Shown here piece by piece: positions 19,205 through 28,713 of a DNA stretch of 64,000 bases; position 1 is the stretch's first letter, and every line of letters begins with the position of its first letter. A model generated the notes under the pieces. The model did no database searches. It was not told the origin of the DNA and was given only the letters and a program-made list of their open reading frames with translations. The DNA comes from Polyangia bacterium. GTDB lineage: Bacteria; Myxococcota_A; Polyangia; Nannocystales; Nannocystaceae. Where the stretch lies: contig JAUIFF010000003.1 of the NCBI GenBank assembly GCA_030429545.1, positions 558,001-622,000 on the forward strand. The letters run 5' to 3'. The translations under genes and the position numbers were made by a program.

Positions 19205-20671
19205 ATGACAGCCACCCCCGCGCCGTCCGCTTCGCTCTCCCTACTCACCGACCTCTACCAACTGACCATGGCCTACGGCTATTGGAAGCTGGGGCGAGCC
19301 GAGCACGAGGCCGTATTCCACCTGTTTTTTCGGCGCAATCCGTTTCGCGGGGGCTATGCCGTGGCGGCGGGCTTGCAGCAGGCGATCGAATTTCTCGACC
19401 AATTCCAGTTTGCCGACGACGACCTGCGCTACCTCGCCGGGCTGCAGGGCAACGATGGCGCCCCACTTTTTGAGCAGGGGTTTTTGGACTACCTCGGCGA
19501 GATGCGGTTTTCCTGCGATGTCGATGCCGTCCCCGAGGGCACGGTGATGTTTCCCCACGCACCGCTGTTGCGGATCAAGGGCCCCATCCTCCAGGGCCAG
19601 CTCATCGAAACCCCGCTGCTCAACATCATCAACTTTGCCACGCTGATCGCGACCAAGTCGGCCCGGATCTGTGCGGCGACCGGGGGCGAACCTGTACTCG
19701 AGTTTGGCCTGCGACGGGCCCAGGGGGTCGACGGGGCACTTTCGGCTTCGCGGGCTGCGTTTATCGGCGGGTGTGCGGCAACCTCCAACTGCCTTGCCGG
19801 CAAACGCTTTGGCATCCCCGTCAAGGGTACGCACGCCCACAGCTGGGTGATGTCGTTTGCCAGCGAAATGGACGCCTTTGAGTCGTATGCCCGGGCCATG
19901 CCCAACAACTGCGTGTTTTTAGTCGACACCTACGACACCGTCGAGGGCGTGAAAAAAGCGATCGAAGTTGGGAAAAAGTTGCGTACGCAAGGACATCAGA
20001 TGGTCGGCATTCGCCTCGACTCCGGCGACCTGTGTGCCCTGAGCATTGCGGCCCGCAAGCTGCTCGATGAGGCAGGCTTTCCCGAGGCCGCAATCGTCGC
20101 CAGCAACGACCTCGACGAGTACCGGATAGCCGAGCTCAAGCGCGGGGGTTCGACCATCGGGGTGTGGGGTGTGGGCACGCGGCTGGCAACGGCCTACGAC
20201 CAACCTGCGCTCGGTGGGGTGTACAAGCTCGCGGCCATCCGCGCCCCCGGGGAAGATTGGCTATACAAGGTTAAACTGTCGGAGCAGGCGATCAAGGTCT
20301 CCAACCCCGGTGTCCAGCAGGTTCGCCGATTTACCCGCGACGGCAAAATGCTCGCCGATGTCATCTATGATCAGGAAATCGGGATCCATCGCGGCGGCCC
20401 GTCGTTGACCGAAGCCGGAGCTGCGGGAGAGCTGCCCGAAGCCGCAACCGCAAGCGACCTGTTGCAGCCGATTTATCGCGCAGGTCAGCGCAGCTACGAT
20501 CCGCCGCCTCTGGCCGACTCGCGGGCGCGCACACTCGCCCAACTGCAGGCCCTCGACCCCGCCACCAAAACGACCCAGCCGAGCCAAACCTACCCGGTGC
20601 TGCTCGAAGGTGGCCTGGCCGACCTCAAACAATCGCTCATCGACGCGGCCAAGCCAGACCAAGCGAGCTAA
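19205..20671 (+). CDS. pncB: Nicotinate phosphoribosyltransferase
   Basis: The open frame runs back to 17987, but that part is antisense to the DUF434 and lipoprotein genes; ATG 19205 begins the family's usual [15 protein letters not shown]. The 488-residue length fits. Recognisable blocks include [77 protein letters not shown] and GVWGVGTRL, the phosphoribosyl-pyrophosphate/nicotinate site with its conserved His. The enzyme makes nicotinate mononucleotide from nicotinate and PRPP with ATP, the committed Preiss-Handler step of NAD salvage. It leads an operon with an NrtR-like Nudix gene (11 nt downstream) and pncA, which supplies the nicotinate. Confidence 0.95.
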   Translation: MTATPAPSASLSLLTDLYQLTMAYGYWKLGRAEHEAVFHLFFRRNPFRGGYAVAAGLQQAIEFLDQFQFADDDLRYLAGLQGNDGAPLFEQGFLDYLGEMRFSCDVDAVPEGTVMFPHAPLLRIKGPILQGQLIETPLLNIINFATLIATKSARICAATGGEPVLEFGLRRAQGVDGALSASRAAFIGGCAATSNCLAGKRFGIPVKGTHAHSWVMSFASEMDAFESYARAMPNNCVFLVDTYDTVEGVKKAIEVGKKLRTQGHQMVGIRLDSGDLCALSIAARKLLDEAGFPEAAIVASNDLDEYRIAELKRGGSTIGVWGVGTRLATAYDQPALGGVYKLAAIRAPGEDWLYKVKLSEQAIKVSNPGVQQVRRFTRDGKMLADVIYDQEIGIHRGGPSLTEAGAAGELPEAATASDLLQPIYRAGQRSYDPPPLADSRARTLAQLQALDPATKTTQPSQTYPVLLEGGLADLKQSLIDAAKPDQAS

Positions 20672-20682
20672 AGGGCCAAACG

Positions 20683-21384
20683 ATGGACCTCGACGCCTAC
20701 CCCCACCCGGCACTCGCGGTCGACTGCGTGGTGTTCGGGCTCGAGACTGACAAGTCACATGAGACATGTCTGAACGTTCTATTAATTGAACGGGGACTCG
20801 AACCATTTGCCGGCGCCTGGGCACTGCCCGGCGGGTTTGTCCATATCGACGAATCACTCGACGAAGCCGCCCGCCGCGAGCTGGCCGAAGAAGCCGGGCT
20901 GCACGATGTCTTCTTGGAGCAGCTCTACACGTTCGGCGCACCCGAGCGCGACCCCCGGGGTCGGGTGGTCTCGGTTGCCTATTACGCGCTTGTACGGCTG
21001 TCCGACCACCACGTGCGCGCAGCCACAGATGCCCGCCAGGCCAGGTGGTTTCCGGTGTCGCAGCGCCCCGATTTGGCTTTTGACCACCGCCAAATCGTCG
21101 ACCTCGCCTATCAACGCCTGCAGGCCAAGGTCCGCTACCAACCGCTCGGGTTTGAGCTGCTACCACAAAAATTTACGCTTTCGCAGTTGCAGCGGATGTA
21201 CGAGCACATCCTCGAGCGACCCCTCGACAAACGCAACTTCCGCAAAAAAATCTTGGGCATGGACCTGCTGGTCGCGCTCGACGAAATGCAACAGGGCGTG
21301 GCCCATCGCGCCGCCCGGCTGTACCGTTTTGACGAGCAACGGTACAACCGCCTGGTTCAACGCGGCTTCAACTTCGAGGTGTGA
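20683..21384 (+). CDS. nrtR: NrtR-like Nudix protein, probable NAD-metabolism regulator
   Basis: The N-terminal two thirds form a Nudix domain with a complete box: GGFVHIDE, then [11 protein letters not shown], so all catalytic Glu and Arg positions are kept. The C-terminal part ([33 protein letters not shown]) matches the winged-helix DNA-binding domain of NrtR-type regulators. In that family the Nudix domain binds ADP-ribose and the C-terminal domain represses NAD salvage genes. Here it lies between pncB and pncA, exactly the pathway NrtR controls. An intact Nudix box means it may also hydrolyse ADP-ribose. I could not identify an operator upstream of pncB, so direct autoregulation is not shown. 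Confidence 0.85.
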   Translation: MDLDAYPHPALAVDCVVFGLETDKSHETCLNVLLIERGLEPFAGAWALPGGFVHIDESLDEAARRELAEEAGLHDVFLEQLYTFGAPERDPRGRVVSVAYYALVRLSDHHVRAATDARQARWFPVSQRPDLAFDHRQIVDLAYQRLQAKVRYQPLGFELLPQKFTLSQLQRMYEHILERPLDKRNFRKKILGMDLLVALDEMQQGVAHRAARLYRFDEQRYNRLVQRGFNFEV

Positions 21385-21385
21385 A

Positions 21386-22012
21386 ATGCGAGTTCTGATC
21401 CTGGTCGATATCCAAAACGACTTTCTCCCCGGTGGAGCCCTGGCCGTCAACCACGGCGACGAGGTCATCGCGGTGGCCAACGCCCTGCAACCCCACTTTG
21501 ATCACGTGGTGTCGACCCAGGACTGGCACCCGCCAAACCACGGGAGCTTTGCCGCCAACCACGAGGGCCGCAACCCGGGCGAACTCATCGACCTCCACGG
21601 CTTGCAGCAGGTGCTGTGGCCGGTGCACTGCGTCCAGGAAAGCCGCGGGGCAGAATTTGCAGATACATTGGATACGTCCCGGGTCGCCAAGGTGTTTGTC
21701 AAGGGCACCGATCCGCAGATCGATTCGTACTCGGGATTTTTTGATAACGGCAAGCGCAAGGCCACAGGCCTAGGCGCCTACCTCAAAGATCTACCGGCCA
21801 CATCGGTCTACGTGATGGGCCTCGCGACCGACTACTGCGTCAAGTTCACCGCCCTCGATGCCCATGAGCTCGGGTTTGCAACTTTTCTCGTCCGCGATGG
21901 TTGCCGCGCAGTGAACCTCGCGGCCGGTGACGATGAGCGAGCCATCGCCGAAATGACACGTGCGGGGATCAAGGTTGTGACCAGCCAAGAGATCTTGCAA
22001 ACGGCGACTTGA
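21386..22012 (+). CDS. pncA: Nicotinamidase
   Basis: The stop of the Nudix gene and this ATG are separated by a single base (TGAAATG), so translation is coupled. The 208-residue product is an isochorismatase-fold amidase with the triad visible: Asp in LVDIQNDF, Lys in VFVKGTD, and Cys in GLATDYCVKFTALDA. The metal-site motif TQDWHPPNHGSF is also present. It converts nicotinamide to nicotinate and ammonia, feeding the nicotinate phosphoribosyltransferase encoded two genes upstream; together with the regulator this is a compact NAD-salvage operon. The true start is ATG 21386; in-frame sequence upstream overlaps the Nudix gene in another frame. Confidence 0.95.
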   Translation: MRVLILVDIQNDFLPGGALAVNHGDEVIAVANALQPHFDHVVSTQDWHPPNHGSFAANHEGRNPGELIDLHGLQQVLWPVHCVQESRGAEFADTLDTSRVAKVFVKGTDPQIDSYSGFFDNGKRKATGLGAYLKDLPATSVYVMGLATDYCVKFTALDAHELGFATFLVRDGCRAVNLAAGDDERAIAEMTRAGIKVVTSQEILQTAT

Positions 22013-22309
22013 GCGAAAACCTAAGTCGCGCACCGATTTGCACAGGCTATTTTTGTGAGGCCCCCAGCTCCGCACAAACCTAGCGGTGTGGGCTCTCGTG
22101 CGCGCATAGGGGGCCGTCGTCGCGGTTCTCCGACATCGACTCCACACCCCTGCTCGTATTTTTTCCTTGCGGTCGCAATATGAGAATTACAAGGTGTCCT
22201 AAGTAACAATCTTGGGTGTGCCGGCCCCCAAAAGTTGGCCGCCGCCGGAAGCCTGGCTCCGTCCCGAGATTTTTTTCATGAATTACTTTCTTCCACGACC
22301 ACGGGACTG

Positions 22310-23638
22310 ATGTTGATGCACAAACGAATTCCTTTAACCTTGTTGGCCTTTGCTCTGACCGCCTGTGGTGGCGGTGGTGAGGACACCGAAACCGACGCCA
22401 CCAGCAACGGACCCGGTATTCCAACTGTCACCGGATCGTCCAGCGAGACGGACGCGACCGGTGAAACCGAGGACTCCGAGACCTCCGACGAAACCACCGA
22501 GGGCCCGACCACAACCGACGACCCGAGTGCCGGCACCATGCCGTGCATGTCCGACGACGACTGCCCCGTTGAGGGTGAGTTCTGCGTCGAAGGCTTTTGC
22601 GAGTTCGACCCGAACTACTGCGGCGAAGCCATGGTGACCGAGGTTCCCTACACGCCGCCGAACATCATTTTGATCCTCGATAAGTCGGGTTCGATGGTCA
22701 ACCCAGACAACAACTGGGACGACGACCAGGACGACCTCGACGACGACGGGTTCAAAGACGACGACCCGATGATGATGGCCACGCCCAAGGTGACCCGTTG
22801 GCGAACTCTGCACGAGGTTGTGACCCTCATCGGCACCGAGTTCGACGACAAGATCAACATGGGTGCCAACCTGTTCCCGAGCCTCCAGGGCCAGCCGGTG
22901 TTGGGGCCCCAGGCCTGCCCGGTTGAGGCCAACCCCGAGGTTTCCGTCGCGCCGATGAACGCCGCCAACGTGCTCGCTGGTATTCCACCCGCAGGGGCGA
23001 TGGACCTCGCCGGTGGTACCCCGGCCGAAAAGGGCGTGACCACGGCCTACAACCACCTCAAGGGTTTGGGTGGGAACAACGATCCGGTTGCAATCCTGAT
23101 CACCGACGGTGCCGCCAACTGCTCGACCTCGGCGCCCGACGACATGGCCCTGCTCGACTACGACGAGAACCTCGTCCCGACAGTTGCTGCTGCATGGAAC
23201 AACGACATGATCCCGACCTACGTCGTCGGTATCGACATCTCCTCGGAGCCCGACATGCAGGGTATCGTCACCCGTGACGTGCTCAACGATGTCGCCAATG
23301 CCGGTGGTGTGCCCAAGGAAGGCGACCCGAACGAGCAGTTCTACAACGCTACCAACAAGCAGGAACTTGCAGATGCACTCGAGCTCATCGTTGGTAACAC
23401 CATCGACTGCACCATCGAGCTGCAAGACGGTATCCCCGACAACACCGAGCCCAGCGTCGATGTCAATGGCATGACCTGGCCCCAACTCGACGCGGGTGCC
23501 GACTGTGCCAACGAAGATGGCTGGATCCTCGACGAGGATGCCGACCCCGTCACCATCACCCTGTGTGGTGCGGCCTGCCTTGGCTTCCAAGAGTCGGGCA
23601 ACCTCGACCTCTCGTTTGCCTGCACCGACGTCGGTTAA
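22310..23638 (+). CDS. VWA-domain lipoprotein, copy 1 of tandem pair
   Basis: ATG 22310 (or 22316) starts a lipoprotein signal, HKRIPLTLLAFALTACGG. A Thr/Glu/Asp linker follows to about residue 75, then a Cys-rich block (CMSDDDCPVEGEFCVEGFC). The main domain is von Willebrand factor A: ILILDKSGSM gives the MIDAS Asp-x-Ser-x-Ser, and LITDGAANCS the later MIDAS Asp. Inserted after the MIDAS is an acidic stretch (DDDQDDLDDDGFKDDD) that may bind calcium. VWA proteins bind ligands through a metal ion. A second copy lies 300 bp downstream with its own terminator, so the two are separately transcribed duplicates. Outer-surface adhesion or polymer binding is inferred. Confidence 0.85.
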   Translation: MLMHKRIPLTLLAFALTACGGGGEDTETDATSNGPGIPTVTGSSSETDATGETEDSETSDETTEGPTTTDDPSAGTMPCMSDDDCPVEGEFCVEGFCEFDPNYCGEAMVTEVPYTPPNIILILDKSGSMVNPDNNWDDDQDDLDDDGFKDDDPMMMATPKVTRWRTLHEVVTLIGTEFDDKINMGANLFPSLQGQPVLGPQACPVEANPEVSVAPMNAANVLAGIPPAGAMDLAGGTPAEKGVTTAYNHLKGLGGNNDPVAILITDGAANCSTSAPDDMALLDYDENLVPTVAAAWNNDMIPTYVVGIDISSEPDMQGIVTRDVLNDVANAGGVPKEGDPNEQFYNATNKQELADALELIVGNTIDCTIELQDGIPDNTEPSVDVNGMTWPQLDAGADCANEDGWILDEDADPVTITLCGAACLGFQESGNLDLSFACTDVG

Positions 23639-23658
23639 TCCCGCGCGCTCGCAAAAAC

Positions 23659-23689
23659 ACGCCGTGCCTCCGGGGACGGCGTTTTTTTT
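23659..23689 (+). terminator. Rho-independent terminator
   Basis: ACGCCGT (23659-23665) and ACGGCGT (23676-23682) pair around a 10-nt loop and are followed by an eight-T run (23682-23689). It sits 20 nt after the first VWA lipoprotein gene. Confidence 0.9.
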
Positions 23690-23941
23690 GTGTTTAACCG
23701 AGTATTTACCTGGGGGCTGCGGACATCATTCCCGCAAAAAACCAAGGTTTTTTGTGGGGGATGGATCGGACAAGCCTGTTGTCCGTTACCCCCAGGTACC
23801 CGGCTTTGTTCATTTGTCGGGACATGCTTCACCTCACCTACGCCAACCTGCACCACCGCAACACAAGCCTGCGTGTTGTCGGCTGCAATCCTATCGCCCG
23901 AGAAGCATGCAGATACATTCACTCAACCACACTGGTGAACC

Positions 23942-25240
23942 ATGCGTACTCAAGCACCTCTAAGTTTGTTTTTTTCCCTATGCGTCGTCGCCTGCACGGG
24001 TGGTGGCGGCGACAGTGCTAGCGACTCCGATTCGCTACCAACTGGCATCTCTGGCGCCTCCCTCGGCACGTCAACCGACACCGACCCCAGCACCGACCCG
24101 ACGTCGGGCTCGGAGTCGACAACAACCGACCCTTCGGAAGGCCCGGCAACCGATACCGAAGACGGCCCGTGTATGTCCGACGACGACTGCGAGGAAGGGT
24201 ACTTTTGCAACCCCGACGGCGTGTGCTTTTTGGGCTGCGGCACCGCCATGGTCGAGGAAGTTCCGTTCATCCCACCCAAGGTCATTTTGGTGCTCGACAA
24301 GTCGGGCTCGATGGTCAACCCCGAGCTGTTTTGGGACGACGACAACGACGATGCCGACGACGACGGGTTTGACGACAACAATCCCATGATGATGGCGACG
24401 CCCAAGGTCTCCCGCTGGCGCAGCCTTCACGACGTGGTGACGCTTATCGGCAACAACTTCAACGACAAAATCGAGGTTGGTGCCACCCTGTTCCCGAGTA
24501 CCGATGCCCAGCCTGTGCTGGGACAGGCGGCCTGCCTGGTCAACGACACCCCGGAGATCTTGGTGGCACCCAACAACGCAGCTGCGGTCCTGGCCGGGAT
24601 TCCGGCGGCGGGGGATGAGTCTCTGGCCGGGGGGACACCTGCCGAAAAAGGTGTATCAACATCTTATAACCACCTCAAAAGCCTCGACGGCCCCGGTGAC
24701 CTGATCGCGATCCTGGTGACCGACGGTGCGGCCAACTGCTCGACTTCGGCAGCCAACGACATGGCCCTGCTCGACTACGACGACAACCTGGTGCCGACGG
24801 TCGCAGCTGCCCAAAGCAACGACGCGATCGATACCTACGTGGTCGGTATCGACATTTCGTCCGAGCCAGACAACCAGGGCATCATTACGTTTGACGTCCT
24901 CAACGACGTCGCCGATGCCGGCGGGGTCCCGCGCGAGGGGCCGGAGAAGTTTTACAACTCGACCAACAAACAGGAGCTCCAGGATGCGCTCAACAACATC
25001 CTCGACAATGTACTTGACTGTACAATCGAGTATGTCGACGGATTCCCCGACGGGACCGAGCCGACGGTCGACGGCTACCCACAACCACTGCCCGACGAGG
25101 CCGATTGCAGCATGGAGGACGGGTGGAAGCTCGACAAGTCGGGCGATTACCCGGTGATCGACCTGTGCGGGGCCCTTTGCACCCAGTTCCAGGAGTCGGG
25201 CAAGCTCGAACTCAAGTTTGTCTGCATCGACGAGGGCTAA
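23942..25240 (+). CDS. VWA-domain lipoprotein, copy 2 of tandem pair
   Basis: Starts with a lipoprotein signal (MRTQAPLSLFFSLCVVAC) and a Thr/Asp/Ser linker, then CMSDDDCEEGYFCNPDGVC. The VWA domain follows with ILVLDKSGSM, an acidic DDDNDDADDDGFDDNN insertion, and LVTDGAANCS. After that, TYVVGIDISSEPD, FDVLNDVADAGG and NSTNKQELQDAL are shared almost word for word with the upstream copy, whereas the linker is unrelated. So the folded region is under selection and the linker is free to drift. It has its own terminator. Likely an outer-membrane lipoprotein that binds a ligand through a metal ion; the partner is unknown. Confidence 0.85.
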   Translation: MRTQAPLSLFFSLCVVACTGGGGDSASDSDSLPTGISGASLGTSTDTDPSTDPTSGSESTTTDPSEGPATDTEDGPCMSDDDCEEGYFCNPDGVCFLGCGTAMVEEVPFIPPKVILVLDKSGSMVNPELFWDDDNDDADDDGFDDNNPMMMATPKVSRWRSLHDVVTLIGNNFNDKIEVGATLFPSTDAQPVLGQAACLVNDTPEILVAPNNAAAVLAGIPAAGDESLAGGTPAEKGVSTSYNHLKSLDGPGDLIAILVTDGAANCSTSAANDMALLDYDDNLVPTVAAAQSNDAIDTYVVGIDISSEPDNQGIITFDVLNDVADAGGVPREGPEKFYNSTNKQELQDALNNILDNVLDCTIEYVDGFPDGTEPTVDGYPQPLPDEADCSMEDGWKLDKSGDYPVIDLCGALCTQFQESGKLELKFVCIDEG

Positions 25241-25258
25241 GTTCGCTAAACAGCCAAC

Positions 25259-25296
25259 CCACCGCGGCCGTAACATCGCCGCGGTGGTTGATTTTA
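25259..25296. terminator. Rho-independent terminator, possibly bidirectional
   Basis: CCACCGCGGC (25259-25268) pairs perfectly with GCCGCGGTGG (25278-25287) around a 9-nt loop, followed by a T-rich tract. It lies between the second VWA gene and the convergent TPR lipoprotein gene. Next to it is the dispersed motif TGTACGTGCA (25298-25307). Confidence 0.85.
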
Positions 25297-25309
25297 TTGT
25301 ACGTGCACC

Positions 25310-26683
25310 TTAACCAGCTTCGATCCGAGCCAAAAACCGGTTGACCTGCTCGCTGAGGGCCTCACCTAGGTCAGTCTCGGCAAACTCATCGCGGGCCATA
25401 ATCGCGTGGCCGCGGGCGTGGTCGTACTCGCCAAGGCGCGCATCGAGGGTAGCGGCGTAGAAGTAGCGAATCCCCCGACGCAGGGCCTGGGGTTCGTCGT
25501 CGACATTGCTCAGCAGGGCCGCCCGGCATAGGTCGGCCATCTGCGGCTCGCGGGCCATCACCACCAAGGCTTCGAGGTTGCTGGCCGCCCGCTGGGCCTG
25601 CTCGGGGCTGAGTTCGCCTTCAAACAACAACTTGGGCAGGGTTTTTTCGAGGTGGCCGACAGCGGCGTTGGGCCCCTGCTCGCCGAGCACAAGGCGAACT
25701 CCACCGAGCAGCGAGGCCACGTGGGTCGGCACCAACGCGAGCGCGGTTTGATAGTGCTTTTTGGCCTGGGGCAGCTGGTCTTGCATGCGCGCCACTTCGC
25801 CGCGGATAAAGTGGCACTGGGCCTCCTGCATGGGGTCGCCTAGTTGCTTGTACACAGTGGCGGCCTCGTTCGCGAGCTTGTCGGCATTGGCAAAGTCGAG
25901 TTGCTCGAGGGCGATGGCCGCGAGCATGTAAACCACCATCGGGTCGCTGTAGCCGGCGTCGCGTGCCTGCAACAAAAACGGCTTGGCGGCGGCCCCTGAA
26001 AACTCGGCGTATTGCAGGCCTGCCCACATATAGGCGAGGTCGGGGGTGAGGTGACCTTCGGCCGCGAGGATCGCAAGGTCGGTCTTGACTGTCTCTTCAG
26101 TCATCCTCGCAACCTCGCGGTTGGCCGGGCATTGGCTTGCATATGCAGCCATTCGCGCACGCGCGATCCGGGCCTGGACAGCGAGGGCCGGGACCTTGCT
26201 CGCCACAGCCTGCTCCAAGTCCGTGAGAACCGACTCCACCGAAACATCACCGGGCTTGATCGCGGTGTCCTCAGAAAAATCGGCCTCGCGCGAGGGGGGC
26301 TCACTGCCCGGCGCCAAATCGACGAGGCGAAACGCGACCCCACGGATGCACTTGGTGAAGTACAAAGCCGCCAGGTCGCCACGGGCCGCAGCCACCCAGT
26401 CGCGTCCCTCGGTGGTCGTGAACTTGCGCAGGTGCAGCTCGGCCGACAGCAGCTTGCCCTCGCGGATCATCCCGCTGGCCTGTTCCAGCGCCGTCGCGGT
26501 TGCGGGCGCGGCGTGGGTCTTGGCGACTTCGACCAGCGGGCTGAGGTCGCGCCACGCATCCCAATCGCCCATCGCAGTCGCCTCTCCAGCTTCGGTTGGG
26601 GTCTCGGGGGTCGCGGTCTTGCACGCGACCGAGCCGGCCAGTGAGGCGGCAAAAAACAGGGCGAAGATCCGGTGACGTGCCAT
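25310..26683 (-). CDS. TPR-repeat lipoprotein
   Basis: ATG 26683 is preferred to the in-frame TTG three codons earlier. The signal peptide (MARHRIFALFFAASLAGSVAC) ends in a lipobox. The rest, about 430 residues, is helical and built of tetratricopeptide-like units, clearest at AYMWAGLQYAEFSGAAAKPFLLQARDAG (cited here by its key Ala/Gly/Tyr pattern), FANADKLANEAATVYKQLG, AQCHFIRGEVARM and QLPQAKKHYQTALALVP. TPR domains mediate protein-protein contacts, so this is probably an envelope assembly or adaptor factor. It is convergent with the second VWA lipoprotein gene across a shared terminator. No enzymatic motif is visible. Confidence 0.75.
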   Translation of the reverse strand: MARHRIFALFFAASLAGSVACKTATPETPTEAGEATAMGDWDAWRDLSPLVEVAKTHAAPATATALEQASGMIREGKLLSAELHLRKFTTTEGRDWVAAARGDLAALYFTKCIRGVAFRLVDLAPGSEPPSREADFSEDTAIKPGDVSVESVLTDLEQAVASKVPALAVQARIARARMAAYASQCPANREVARMTEETVKTDLAILAAEGHLTPDLAYMWAGLQYAEFSGAAAKPFLLQARDAGYSDPMVVYMLAAIALEQLDFANADKLANEAATVYKQLGDPMQEAQCHFIRGEVARMQDQLPQAKKHYQTALALVPTHVASLLGGVRLVLGEQGPNAAVGHLEKTLPKLLFEGELSPEQAQRAASNLEALVVMAREPQMADLCRAALLSNVDDEPQALRRGIRYFYAATLDARLGEYDHARGHAIMARDEFAETDLGEALSEQVNRFLARIEAG

Positions 26684-26929
26684 GGCGCGCAAGCCTATCA
26701 GGCCGAGCGAATGTGTCGACCCGTAGGTTGATTGCCCGTGAGATGGCGTTATCTGGCAAATAACTGCTTTGTTGTGGGTCTCTTACCGATGTTCATTTTT
26801 GCCCAACCAACCCGACGCGATTTTTTTGGCCGCGGTGTAAGCCCTGCGGCGTGACACACGTTGACAGGTTGAAGTCGGACAACGCCTCACCGTCCGAGCA
26901 TTGCCCTCGCCTATTGTTGGAGAAGTCCC

Positions 26930-27910
26930 ATGCCTACCCCGTCCCCATCCCGTCGCCTGTTTGCTGGACTCGTCGCCGCCGTGATCGCAACCACTGGGTT
27001 TTCGATCGCGCCGCAGGCCGAGGCCCACGGCGTCCACCGTCAGCCGGTCACCCATCACCACCATGTCGCGCCCCAGGTGCAGCAGGAGGTCAGTGTCAGT
27101 TTGGAGACCGCCGACGGCCGCCCGCTCAACACGTTTTTTCACAACGGTTCGATGTACGTCGCCGGCACGATGGGTGAGCGCTACAACATCCGCCTGACCA
27201 ACAACACGCCGCATCGCGTCGAGACGGTCGTCACCGTTGATGGCCGCGACGTCATCTCCGGGCAGCTCGGCAACTACCGCAAGCAACGCGGCTATGTCAT
27301 TGGCCCCTACGGCAGCGTCACGGTCGAAGGTTTTCGCCAGTCGCTCGACCACGTAGCGGCATTTCGGTTTTCTGACCTCACGGCCAGCTACAGTGCCCGC
27401 CGCGGCACGCCGCAACACGTCGGGGTGATCGGGGTGGCGGTGTTCAAAGAACGCAAACGCCGGGTTCGTCGCAAAAAAAGCAAACCGATCGCCACCGCCC
27501 CCCGCCCCTACTACGAGCCCTACGCCGGCGCCAACGGGGCCAACGCGAGCGCTCCCGAAGCCGAGGCTGCACCGCGGGCACCCGCGGCTAAAAAGTCGGC
27601 AGGACGCGCGAGTGTTGGCAGCTCGGCCGATGCTTCGACCAGCGCTCCCACGGGTGGCTTTGCCCCGGCACCGGCACCGCGCCAACTCGGCACCCAATAC
27701 GGCGAGACCCGCCACAACTCGGTGCGCGAGGTGACGTTCAAGCGCCGCCGGAAGTTCCGCCCCGACTCCGTGTTCACGGTTTACTACGACTCCCACGAGG
27801 GCCTGCGCGCCCGCGGAGTTCCGGTTGACCCGCCGCACTACCACCCGCTGCCGTACCCCTCCAACCCACAACCGTTTCCCGAGGGTCGGTTTGCACCGCC
27901 ACCGCGCTAG
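26930..27910 (+). CDS. Secreted beta-domain protein of unknown function with Ala/Pro-rich linker
   Basis: ATG 26930 is preceded by GGAG and begins a signal peptide (MPTPSPSRRLFAGLVAAVIATTG, cleavage after AEA). A His-rich stretch (VTHHHHVAP) comes first and might bind metal. The domain at about residues 70-165 reads YNIRLTNNTPHRVETVVTVDG, RDVISGQLGNYRKQRGYVIGP and FRFSDLTASYSARR, a conserved beta-sandwich I have seen in uncharacterised bacterial proteins. After it comes a basic patch (KERKRRVRRKKSK), an Ala/Pro linker and a C-terminal Pro/Tyr/His-rich tail (PPHYHPLPYPSNPQ). No name can be given. A strong terminator follows the gene. Confidence 0.75.
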   Translation: MPTPSPSRRLFAGLVAAVIATTGFSIAPQAEAHGVHRQPVTHHHHVAPQVQQEVSVSLETADGRPLNTFFHNGSMYVAGTMGERYNIRLTNNTPHRVETVVTVDGRDVISGQLGNYRKQRGYVIGPYGSVTVEGFRQSLDHVAAFRFSDLTASYSARRGTPQHVGVIGVAVFKERKRRVRRKKSKPIATAPRPYYEPYAGANGANASAPEAEAAPRAPAAKKSAGRASVGSSADASTSAPTGGFAPAPAPRQLGTQYGETRHNSVREVTFKRRRKFRPDSVFTVYYDSHEGLRARGVPVDPPHYHPLPYPSNPQPFPEGRFAPPPR

Positions 27911-27930
27911 CCCGTACCTTCACCACGAAC

Positions 27931-27957
27931 AAAGCCCCGGCCAGACCGGGGCTTTTT
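27931..27957. terminator. Rho-independent terminator, likely bidirectional
   Basis: AAAGCCCCGG (27931-27940) pairs perfectly with CCGGGGCTTT (27946-27955) around CCAGA, ending in a T-run. It separates the upstream secreted-protein gene from the convergent Crp/Fnr gene. Confidence 0.9.
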
Positions 27958-27990
27958 GTATGCACACAATTTACCTTGTACACACAACTT

Positions 27991-28713
27991 CTACGTCAGC
28001 GCCTCGAGCCCCTTGCTATCTTGAATCGTCACCGTTCGCCCACTGAGGTGAATCAAGTTTTTCTTTTTAAACTGCGCCAGGGTTGTCGAAATCGTCTCAC
28101 GGGTCGAGCCAATGAGGTTGGCCATTTCCTGGTGGGTGATCTTGAGATCGATTTCACGGCCGCGCTCGGTGTCGAGGCCGTAGTCCTTGGCCAGCTCCAA
28201 CAACAAAAATGCGAGCTTGGCATGGACATCGCCAAACGCGAGGTGCTCGAGTTTCTTCTCCATGTCGCGACGGCGCTTGCCGACCATCGAAACAAAGCCG
28301 AAACACAGCTCAGCGTTTTGGCGAAGGAGCCCGCGAAACAACTCTGCTGGCACCTCGAGCATGATCGCGTTTTTCATGGCCTCGACCATCTCTTCGCGCG
28401 GACTGTCGTCGTCGAGCGCCCCGAGTTCGCCGAACATTTGCCCGGCACCGCGATAGCTGAGGGTCAACTCCTTGCCGTCGCGGGACACCTTGCTGCACTT
28501 GACCCGACCGCCGACCAAAAAGAACACGCTGTCACTCGGGTCACCCGGCAGGTAGACAACTTGGCGGCGCTTGATTTCACGGATTTCGACATGGGGCACG
28601 AGCTGGGCGAGGTCCTCGCGTGGAATCGGTTCGAGCAACCGGATTTTTCGCAGGTACCAAAGCGTGCGCTTGTCGTCCGCCGGATTTTGTTTGGGTTCAT
28701 TCACAGCGACCAC
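27991..28713 (-). CDS. Crp/Fnr family transcriptional regulator
   Basis: A 240-residue protein with a cyclic-nucleotide-binding fold (about residues 20-130: VYLPGDPSDSVFFLVGGRVK, GQMFGELGALDDDSPR), a dimerisation helix and a C-terminal winged helix (ITHQEMANLIGSTRETISTTLAQFKKKNLI). The phosphate-binding cassette resembles but does not exactly match that of E. coli Crp, so the effector is unknown; there is no Cys cluster for an iron-sulfur centre as in Fnr. The start is a GTG at 28713; a GTG three codons on (28704) has a better-placed GTGGGG and is a real alternative. It is divergent from the 5'-nucleotidase gene, and its own regulon cannot be read from here. Confidence 0.9.
   Translation of the reverse strand: MVAVNEPKQNPADDKRTLWYLRKIRLLEPIPREDLAQLVPHVEIREIKRRQVVYLPGDPSDSVFFLVGGRVKCSKVSRDGKELTLSYRGAGQMFGELGALDDDSPREEMVEAMKNAIMLEVPAELFRGLLRQNAELCFGFVSMVGKRRRDMEKKLEHLAFGDVHAKLAFLLLELAKDYGLDTERGREIDLKITHQEMANLIGSTRETISTTLAQFKKKNLIHLSGRTVTIQDSKGLEALT

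Noticed and set aside
22334..23590. Long minus-strand frame of 418 codons
   Set aside because: Antisense shadow of the first VWA lipoprotein, caused by GC-rich codons; no ribosome binding site or motif.
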